A stretch of 64,000 bases of DNA. Source: Pterobdella sp. o SKG-2022 (Eukaryota > Annelida > Clitellata > Hirudinida > Piscicolidae). The notes under the pieces are model-generated. The model was given only the letters and a program-made list of their open reading frames with translations, did no database searches and had not been told where the DNA came from. The translations under genes were made by a program, and so were the position numbers. This document shows positions 57,801 to 64,000 of the stretch, piece after piece; the first letter of the stretch is position 1, and every line of letters begins with the position of its first letter. The stretch is taken from the NCBI GenBank assembly GCA_964035795.1, contig OZ038326.1:7746729-7810728 (forward strand), written 5' to 3'.

Positions 57801-59918
57801 AAAGTTGAAGGGTTTAGTACTAGTGATGATGAGTGAAATGTTTATTTTGAAGATTATTAGAATAGTAATAACAATTACAATGCATCACAAAGGTCTCAAT
57901 CAATGCGATTCTAATCCATGCCCTTCCGATGAGCTGATCTGCGTAAGCTCACCCGGTTCTTTTACATGCATCACTTTTGGGGGTAAGTGACAGTTTTAAT
58001 TTTGTTGCTAGAAAAGCAGTTAGAAATTAATAGTTTTTGTTAAAATATGAAGCTTTCCGTTATCAAAGTAAAATTTTTAAGTATGAGAAACACTACATGG
58101 AAGAAATAACAGTTGTTCCCCCAATCCTTTGTTTTACACTAGACACAAAGGTGACAAGTATGTGAGAAAAAAGAAATTCAACGATGATGAACTTTTCAAC
58201 GCTTTCAATTCATTCCATAGTATTATAAACTATCAAGTAAAAAGAATCCGCGAAAGTCCTTGACACACGAATTTTAGAAAACTCTGATGGCTCCCTATCC
58301 TTAAAGGTTTTGGAGAAAGAGAGGAAATTACCGTTCAAATAGACTTCGGCTGTGCTTAAAAAATATTTAAAAAAATTTAATGAAGGAGGTTTACATAGAG
58401 ACAGCAGAATCGGACCAGATTTTCAATTTCAACAAAGCAAGCTGCTTAGGAAATACAAACGCGCGGTTTTTCACGATAAGTTTATCAAGCAATTAGATAC
58501 CCGAAGAAAAAAAAGCTAATTGCGCACTGATTTTCATAAAAAATCAGAGAAAATTTTACTTCATACTTTCATACTGCCCGATGCTATGCAATAATATGAA
58601 CTGTATGGTTTTTCACGAGCCATTATAAAATAAGGATACAAAGCATCCATGTAAAACTTTTTCTTTTCATGTATGCCTTCAAACTTTTCTCAACAAGCCA
58701 GGCTTGCACATTTTCATTGGCCAGCTTGTCAGTCCACTTTTTCCATTTTTCTCCAGACCCACATATTTGAAGATTTTAATCTCTCCTTGTCTACAAAGCA
58801 ATTTTTTATTTCTTTTTTAAGACTCTCTACCGTTTTACAGTTTTTCAGTGCTTCTTTGTTCCACAAAACACGCTGTTTTGTTGGGTGTGGTCTTTTCAAA
58901 TATAAACACACTTTTATCATAACCATGTTGTGATCATAATTTGCATCCGCTCCAGAATAAGCGTGGTCATTTTTTACTCTGTTTTTATAACGGTTTCGTA
59001 CGAGATGGCACAAGATGCCATCTTCAGGGGCTTTCCATGCGTATATTCGTCGTTTTGGTTGCTTTAATCAGTTATTCAGAACGCAAGGCGTATTTATTTG
59101 ATAGAATTCAATCAAAAGCCCTTTTTATTCATGAGACCCACCTAGATGATATGCCATTTTATCACATTTTTTACACATTCTAACGATTTTGAGTGTCAAA
59201 CTTTTGACCTTCCATGTGGCTATTTTTAGCTTTTCATCATAGAAGTTTTGCCAAGAAATAGATTTCACCGCTTCCTTGACCTGACTTGGCATCATAGAAA
59301 TTGTTCGTGTTTTTTAAAATTTTTTTTCGTTGTCTTTTTCTATTTTTTTTGCGTTTTTTTGTCTAAATTGTTTCAGTTTTTTCATTTGAAAATGAAATAT
59401 TCTTTGACGCACGTGCTTGGAGAAAAAAACTTAGCAAAAATTTTCTAAAATGTTTTATTGCAAACTAGATTACATCAATTTTCTTATTTGAACTTTTCTG
59501 TTCTGAAGTTTATTATTTCAATATGTGATACCTGAGCAATTCTGACTTTGCTGGATATTTGTAAAACATCAATTTAATACAGTTTGAATAAATTTAATGT
59601 GAAATAAACAGCCCGTGATCCAGCAAAGTCAGAATTGCTCAGTTCTCACAACCGCTTTTGGCAGATGCTAAAAGTGAACTTAAATCAAATTGATAAAACT
59701 TATAATTTTTTTCAGATCCAAATACAGCTAAAGAAGCAACCGTTGCAAGTCAGTTTATAAATAATAAAAGCAATAAAACTCATTGTGGGATTATAATAAA
59801 AATTTTTAGAAATCTTTTCAATACAAATTAATACTAACTTAATTTATTCACAGGTCTTTTGATTTCAATATTGCTTCCGGTGATTGTTTGCTTCTCTTCT
59901 AGCTTTTTTAGCACTTGA
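45849..59918 (+). CDS. F-type lectin/WSC/EGF surface protein (15 exons)
   Basis: Exons: 45849-45924, 47414-47626, 47865-47894, 49299-49452, 49612-49685, 50079-50212, 50290-50413, 50557-50694, 51114-51287, 51467-51589, 51646-51768, 57640-57762, 57893-57982, 59716-59748 and 59854-59918. All junctions are GT-AG with agreeing phases; the total is 1674 nt, 557 aa. Residues 1-25 are a signal peptide (a second ATG is at 45870). About 27-183 is an F-type-lectin/F5-8C-like domain (DGWFMFDLGAEYYIGYVSV, GSCCWRYSIRTII, SRYVSIQ). About 186-268 is a WSC domain (YFGCQKAYEP, SKCFCDN, SSACNTKC, FCGGPNAISVYG). A Cys-rich exon and calcium-type EGF exons (DINEC, DVDEC twice) follow. The end is a hydrophobic LLISILLPVIVCF, either a GPI signal or a membrane tail. 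The family pattern suggests extracellular glycan recognition. Exon 13 has only half an EGF, so an exon may be missing or unseen. Exons 14-15 rest mainly on splice sites and the hydrophobic end. Confidence 0.8.
46060..46850 (+). mobile_element. R2-type non-LTR retrotransposon remnant in intron 1
   Basis: Broken frames read ESYRPITCLPATMENINL, then MAWIDYQ-like and HSWILKSSKMIGAP (RT motifs 2 to A). From about 46590 they read WLKKGCLECQTESLLIAAGD, and then ETLAHIV-like residues, the Cys/His region after the RT in R2-like elements. Heavily decayed. Confidence 0.6.
48360..48900 (-). mobile_element. RTE-like retrotransposon C-terminal remnant in intron 3
   Basis: The minus strand has SYEAETWKL-type sequence (the LYGSETW region) and ERIKMTYVDVLLKYT, matching the C-terminal ends of the RTE-like copies at 11310 and 28030. 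No frame is intact. Confidence 0.5.
49154..49288. repeat. (ACC)n-rich microsatellite before exon 4
   Basis: Interrupted ACC/CCA repeats ending about 10 bp before the acceptor AACAACAG of exon 4 of the lectin/WSC/EGF gene. The His-rich and Gly-rich frames here are repeat shadows, but the 3' part of the plus frame (49299-49452) is true exon. Confidence 0.9.
51870..54720 (+). mobile_element. Non-LTR retrotransposon with endonuclease, RT remains and terminal zinc finger
   Basis: Begins with LRNIEKNPGP, a 2A-like motif, then a basic stretch and ELKIGTWNVQRANLTG (endonuclease start). NYISTYFPVQGSKCYEQTF, VVIINRNFNAQIGTGNE (catalytic GDFN decayed to NRNFN) and FYTHSERRTLRHPGS follow. The RT part is badly frameshifted (NNYRGIFLLPFKSK and QAGLQQNRSTADAT are readable). 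The end has a C2H2 finger: FTCEAEGCGKTCKSKAGLAI, then HKKRMH. It lies in the intron between the two duplicated EGF exons. Confidence 0.75.
54690..57570 (-). mobile_element. Non-LTR retrotransposon with PHD-like finger, endonuclease and RT
   Basis: The minus strand, 5' to 3': HAGDIQLDPGSKKPCGECGK (decayed 2A-like motif plus a Cys-rich finger, 57250-57150), an endonuclease remnant near 57000-56800, WNWRKGNISVCTVDLEERLA (56700s), LKSLNLFKAPGPDMIHPRLL (RT start, 56100), VILKQGVPQGSVLSPHLFLF and VSFFADDVAVS (55530-55430), then AVEYVAAAWLPRVSS (55040) to about 54695. At least five frame breaks. Its end abuts the plus-strand element tail to tail. Confidence 0.8.
58140..58640 (+). mobile_element. Penelope-like RT fragment in intron 13
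   Basis: The broken frames read YVRKKKFNDDELFNAFNSFH, then residues like LSLKVLEKERKLP and GLHRDSRIGPDFQFQQSKLL. The block order is the same as at 1520-1800. The catalytic YVDD lies upstream of what remains. Confidence 0.7.
58650..59020 (-). mobile_element. RTE-like retrotransposon fragment (end of endonuclease)
   Basis: The 94-codon minus frame reads YSGADANYDHNMVMIKVCLY, KRPHPTKQRVLWNKEAL, KNCKTVESLKKEIKNCF. This corresponds to the RGADVGSDHHLVxxK segment at the end of the endonuclease in RTE-like elements. Confidence 0.65.
59250..59435 (+). repeat. Unclassified interspersed repeat, copy 1
   Basis: Similar over about 190 bp to the reverse complement of 61400-61600 (CTTGACCTGACTTGGCATCA against CTTGATTTGACTTGGCATTA; both end with TTTGACGCACGTG). 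Both are near Penelope-like remnants. I do not know the family. Confidence 0.6.
59532..59642. repeat. Foldback element, perfect 24-bp inverted arms
   Basis: CTGAGCAATTCTGACTTTGC plus TGGA (59532-59555) is repeated in reverse complement at 59619-59642, with a 63-bp AT-rich spacer. It lies in intron 13 of the lectin/WSC/EGF gene, 74 bp before exon 14. Confidence 0.85.
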
Positions 59919-60109
59919 CGCCACTATAGCTCAATGTAGCTCACTGTATTCCATAGCTCTCGTCATGCCATTTCCAAGTTCTTATAGCAAATTTATAAGA
60001 AAATGTGAAAGTTTTTTAAATCTTTCAGCAAACTTGTGAATCGTCAGCAAATATAATCTCAAAAAAAATCTTTTAAATGTTTTTATTTTTAAAAATTTAT
60101 AAAACTAAT

Positions 60110-60290
60110 CTAATCTTATTTCTATCCTCAACTTCAACCCTGGATAAACTTCAACCTTAACTCTAACATTAATCTCATCTCCGAGCTCAATTTCAACCCT
60201 AACCTTAACATTTGCTTTGACCATTACTTCAGCTCTCATCCTAACATTAGCTTTAACCTTAACATAGCTAGGCAGCCATGTAAAACTATG
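60110..60290. repeat. Degenerate hexamer array (CTAACC/TTAACC-like)
   Basis: Repeated words such as CAACCCTAACCTTAACATT and CATCCTAACATTAGC, spaced in multiples near six, over about 180 bp. It looks like a decayed telomere-like or simple hexamer satellite. Confidence 0.5.
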
Positions 60291-61074
60291 CTAGATTTTT
60301 AATAATAGTCTTTTTATGCATCACTTATTTTAGTTGTAAAACTGTCGGATATACTATTTTTACTATAATTTCTTTTTAGTTTACTGTAAAATTGACTTAA
60401 TAAACAATTTTGAAATTTTTGTTTCTTTCGTTCAGGGTTTTGGTTGTTTGAATATTTTTAATTGAATCTTTTAATATAACATTTACAATTCTGCATACGA
60501 TTATAGTGGCATTAACTTCAGAAGTTTAAGACCACATGAACTCTATACGAAATAAAAGAGATGAAGAAACCTATAAAAATTTTAAAAAACAAAAAATATA
60601 TAAAGATTTTTTTGCCAAAAAATTTAAAACAAAAATTTGAGGTTTTTTCCAAAATAATGTGTGAAAACGAAAAACTGAGTTTTCCAGAGAAGTCTTTTCA
60701 CATGGTAGAACCGGTTGCATACAACATTTTTTACAGAGGTTTTGAGCTTATACTTTTTCAGAATAATCTTTAGTGAATTGGCTGATCTCAGTTTTTGCTT
60801 ACCTGGAATGTTTGATAGCATCTCAAGATTTCTTGAAAAACAGACTAACCTTCATTAAACAGACATTTGAATATCAGCAGCAAGAGATTGAAGTCAATCC
60901 TTTCATTAAATTCAAGACAGTGCAAATCTGCTTTTCTGCTATTTTTAATTTTCATTAGTTGCATTTGTCGAACACGCTGTTATAAGAATTTAAAAAAATA
61001 TATTCTGTTTTTTATGCTCGAATTCTCGATTACTTTCCTCCATTCTACTTTCATAAAATAAATTAAAACTTTTC

Positions 61075-61247
61075 GTTTCTTATAGCTCAGCTGGTAGAGT
61101 ATTGGACTATTTATCCAAAATTACCGGGTTCGATCTCATGTGGGCCGACAATTAGCACCTATTTCGCAGTGTGTTTTCGCTACATTGAATTTGTAGCTAG
61201 AGCTTTGATCTACGAGTAAAAGCGTTTCATAAATACCGCATTACATT
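61075..61247 (+). mobile_element. tRNA-headed SINE copy
   Basis: TATAGCTCAGCTGGTAGAGT (A-box region) and ACCGGGTTCGATCTC (B box). Then GGGCCGACAATTAGCACC, the GCTTTGATCTACGAG body and the CCGCATTACATT tail. The A and B boxes are closer to a true tRNA than in the 8040 copy. Confidence 0.85.
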
Positions 61248-61399
61248 TTCAATTCCTTTTTTGGGAAGATTCTCATCATTGAAGCAAGCAAATTAGGTAA
61301 GAAAAAGATATCAAGTAATGAAAAGTTGAAATAAGTAAGTGCAATTAAATAAATTTCTGATGACTAATTCTAAAGCATTTTTACTAAGTTTTACCAATA

Positions 61400-61600
61400 A
61401 TAAAAATAATTTTGGACACGTGCGTCAAAAAAAAGTTTATTTCAAATTTAAAAAACTGAAACAATTCAGACAACAGAAATGAAAGAAAATAGAAAAAGGC
61501 AACGGTAAACCATTTCAGAAAACATGAAAGATTTCTATAATGCCAAGTCAAATCAAGGAAACATGGTGAAAACCATTGCTCTGCAAAGCCCTGATAATGC
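61400..61600 (-). repeat. Unclassified interspersed repeat, copy 2
   Basis: The inverse partner of 59250-59435. The frame 61384-61620 is Phe-rich because of T-rich sequence and is not a gene. Confidence 0.6.
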
Positions 61601-61639
61601 AAAGCTGAAGAAAGACACATGAAAGGTCAGATGTTTGGA

Positions 61640-63160
61640 CAACCAAGAATTGATTGAGTTTGTAAAAATGTAGTGGAAAGGCTTGTTGATTCTCACAGAG
61701 AGCTTTTGACTAATATTGTTTGTTGTCTCTCTGTTCAAAATCACCAAAACACTTCGAGAAGAGGTCACTGTTGCACAACTACTTTTTCTTTCATATAGTT
61801 GAGAAAGCATCCCACGAAAACCACCAATAACCGTTTCCTTATTGACACCCCATCGATTTGCTTGTAAAGCTTCCCATTGGCTGTGAACTAATTCTCCGTT
61901 GTGGCTTTAAGCAATAACTTGCAGAAAACCTGTCTGGAGCAGAAGGAAGTTTCTCATCTTCATGATCCGCTTTCGTGATATATTCAATCGTCTCTTTCAC
62001 CGGCACGTTCGTAAACAGGGATTCAATGTCGTATGAGACATTCTATTCATCCGGCTGTTGCGGAGAAAGGTTACCTGTTAATGAAGGAAAAGTTTCCGTG
62101 TTTGTTATCGTGTACTGATTTGTAGCGAATGGTTGCAAATATGCTGCCAAAAATTTACCCAAGTTGTAAAAACAGGTACCTGTTTGAGCAATTATGGGCC
62201 AAATTTTCAAATTCTGTTTATGTCTGAAATTTTCTCATATTTGTGTGTTTTAGCAATGGCAAAAAACCTAGCTGGTTGATGGTCTGATGAAACTATATTC
62301 TTTTATGTTCTTAAAGTCTCTGAGAAGGAATCCTTGGAACAAAGTGAGAATCTTATTTATGGTCTCTTCAGCTTGTACATATTTACTCCCTTCAATCTCT
62401 TCGTCAATCATCTTTTGAACCAGCTTCTGATAGTCCGATTTGTCCAAAATAACCACATTGGAGTCCTTATTTCCAGACAAGATTGCGATATCACGGTTTG
62501 CCTTCAAGTCTTTAAGTTGGTGGAAAGTGTCGTCTTTTGAATGTTCAACGTTCTTAGCGAGGGAATTCGTTATCTTTCTCAAGAATTCATGAAAAGATCC
62601 TTTTTCATCGTTCCTTATATATTCATCCGCTTTTTGCGCTATGACTTCCAACTCCAGGGCCAGGTTAATTCTAGTATCTTTGTGCTTGTTGACAAAACCG
62701 TGGTTAAGACCTTTCTTAAGTCCCTCTAGATTAAGGTTCTTGAAAGAAGAGAGGTTGATTATTGGGACTTCATAGTCGAATGGCATGTTTTGCGATTTCT
62801 TGCTTAGTCTCATCAATTTTTTTATTTTCAATTGTTTCAGTTCTGTCTGGGTAATGAATTTTTAATTGCATGACATATAACTTTTGACCAAGTGTTTCTC
62901 AAGATTTCAATTAGTTTATTTTCTAATTGTGACATTTCACGAACAATGATTTTCAAATCTGTAATGTGCTTCTGGAGGTTTTCTCTTTGTATCTTCTTAC
63001 TAACATTTAGAAAACTTTTTCCATTCAGAAATTGCCCTTTAACCTTTGCAAAAACCGGGATAACCCATGATGTAGAGATTGCTTTATAAAAGCGATGCTC
63101 AAAGCCGTTTTTTGGAAAGATTGTGTCTTGTTTTTTAGTTTCGATAAATTCTGACTATTC
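61640..63160 (-). mobile_element. Penelope-like element, N-terminal domain and start of RT
   Basis: The minus strand has a coiled-coil-like N-terminus (VFAKVKGQFLNGKSFLNVSK, 63070-63000) and the 187-codon frame 62831-62268 with VPIINLSSFKNLNLEGLKKG and GNKDSNVVILDKSDYQKLVQ. After breaks it reads TGTCFYNLGKFLAAYLQPF (about 62190) and YDIESLFTNVPVKETIEYIT (62030). At about 61870 it reaches the QIDGVSIGK region and fades. It complements the copy at 1018, which has the catalytic part. Confidence 0.85.
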
Positions 63161-63209
63161 TTTCAAGAAAGCAAAACGTAATAATCTTTTCTATTCGAAT
63201 TAAATACTG

Positions 63210-63353
63210 CAAATTATTTTAACACAAAAGGAAATTTTATAATGTACAAAGCTTTTCGTTAACAAAGTAACATTATCAAGTCAAAATTTTTATTATTTGA
63301 TAACGAAAAGCTTTGTACTTAATAAAATTTCCTTTTGTTTTCGAATAATTTTT
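63210..63353. repeat. Foldback element, about 50-bp inverted arms
   Basis: Left arm 63210-63262 and right arm 63299-63353; the core ACAAAAGGAAATTTTAT and GTACAAAGCTTTTCGTTA is inverted on the right. Similar AAGCTTTTCGTTA words recur at 6410, 58040, 63470 and 63550, so this is a small family. Confidence 0.8.
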
Positions 63354-63711
63354 AGTATTTATGTTGGCTAAAGAAGCTTGTTTTTCTTCTATTCGTGTTT
63401 TCAATATTTTTACTATCTTTTGACTCAGAACGAAAGTTTAACAATAAACGTTTTCTTGGAAAGTAGCAAGCTTTTCGCTAACAGTTTCATGCCGTTATAA
63501 TAATATTCTTTACTTTTTTCGTTAACAGTGTTACATTTTTTTTGAAAATATTAACGAAAAGCATCGTAGATTTTAACGAAAACAGTGTTCAATATTTTTT
63601 TTTACTATTAAATTTATGTCAATTCATATAATTTTTTTAATAACTACTTAATCTTTTGTTTTAAATAAAAAAAAAAGTTGCGGAAAAAAATCATTTGGAA
63701 GTTACTGATTC

Positions 63712-63800
63712 GACCCCTATAGCTCAGTGGTAGAGCATTTGACTGACTATCCAGTTACCGGGTTCAATCCCGCGTGGGCAGACAATTATAAACACAAGGA
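63712..63800 (+). mobile_element. SINE tRNA-like head only
   Basis: CCCCTATAGCTCAGTGGTAG (A box) and TTACCGGGTTCAATCCCGCG (B box), followed by GGGCAGACAATTATAAACAC. The body after this differs. It is the best tRNA-like match in the window, but the acceptor-stem partner and CCA-side bases continue as SINE sequence, so I do not call a tRNA gene. Confidence 0.7.
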
Positions 63801-64000
63801 GTAGCGCTTTGTGAAATATTTGTTGAGCTAACGAAACCCCAATATGAAGAGATTAATGGCCGATCTAAAAAAAAAATCAGATTTTTTTAGTGTCAAGTTC
63901 CTTCCAGTGTTGTAATATTTTTCAGTTTTCAGCCCCTAGGTCAACACTGTTTTCAGGTCAATTTTGCAGCAATTGACACTGGTTCCAAGTCGACTCGACT

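Noticed and set aside
63712..63800. Possible true tRNA gene
   Set aside because: The A and B boxes are good, but the anticodon arm and acceptor stem do not close convincingly, and the flank matches the SINE family.
1..64000. CRISPR arrays, operons or prokaryotic signals
   Set aside because: None seen. The introns, retrotransposons and SINEs show this is eukaryotic DNA.

Overview
This window is AT-rich, intron-containing eukaryotic DNA. It reads as an invertebrate metazoan genome: three secreted or surface genes carry animal-type domains (a matrix metalloproteinase, an eglin-type serine-protease inhibitor, and an F-type-lectin/WSC/EGF protein), and the repeats are Penelope-like elements with GIY-YIG domains, several non-LTR retrotransposon lineages and a tRNA-headed SINE. 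I cannot name a phylum from sequence alone. No open frame longer than about 770 codons exists and the true genes are split into short exons. I found them by joining exons whose splice sites, phases and protein motifs agree.

Four host loci are supported. (1) 5214-6110 (-): a complete three-exon RNA polymerase I subunit RPA12 gene, 112 aa. (2) 26402-27155 (-): a four-exon gene for a 110-aa secreted potato-inhibitor-I/eglin-type inhibitor with an Asp/His-rich N-terminal extension. A paralogue with almost the same exon sizes lies at 8940-14007 (-), but its signal-peptide exon has two stop codons and its reactive loop is altered. (3) 34391-36043 (+): a six-exon matrix metalloproteinase, 308 aa, with a variant cysteine switch and no hemopexin domain. 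(4) 45849-59918 (+): a 15-exon gene for a 557-aa protein with signal peptide, F-type-lectin/F5-8C-like domain, WSC domain, several EGF-like exons and a hydrophobic C-terminus. One EGF exon is duplicated, with two retrotransposons between the copies.

The rest is mostly repeats. Penelope-like fragments: 1018-2160 (+), 15640-16740 (+), 30440-30970 (+), 36657-37560 (-), 58140-58640 (+), 61640-63160 (-). Non-LTR fragments: 2195-2840, 3690-5060, 10540-12690, 14370-15350, 20000-20800, 22975-23720, 27728-28450, 31820-33590, 37920-38640, 39820-39960, 40779-44760, 45069-45650, 46060-46850, 48360-48900, 51870-54720, 54690-57570 and 58650-59020. The most intact is the L2/CR1-like element at 40779-44760 (-). 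SINE copies or pieces lie at 8040, 22890, 32760, 61075 and 63712. A small hairpin block recurs about ten times. In three cases it lies 148-271 nt downstream of a Penelope-like stop codon, so I read it as that family's 3' UTR structure.

The inhibitor, metalloproteinase and lectin/WSC/EGF genes each have a TATATAA box close upstream of the first exon and each begin with a short signal-peptide exon. Together they suggest secreted or cell-surface proteolysis and recognition functions. Nothing in the sequence shows that they act together.
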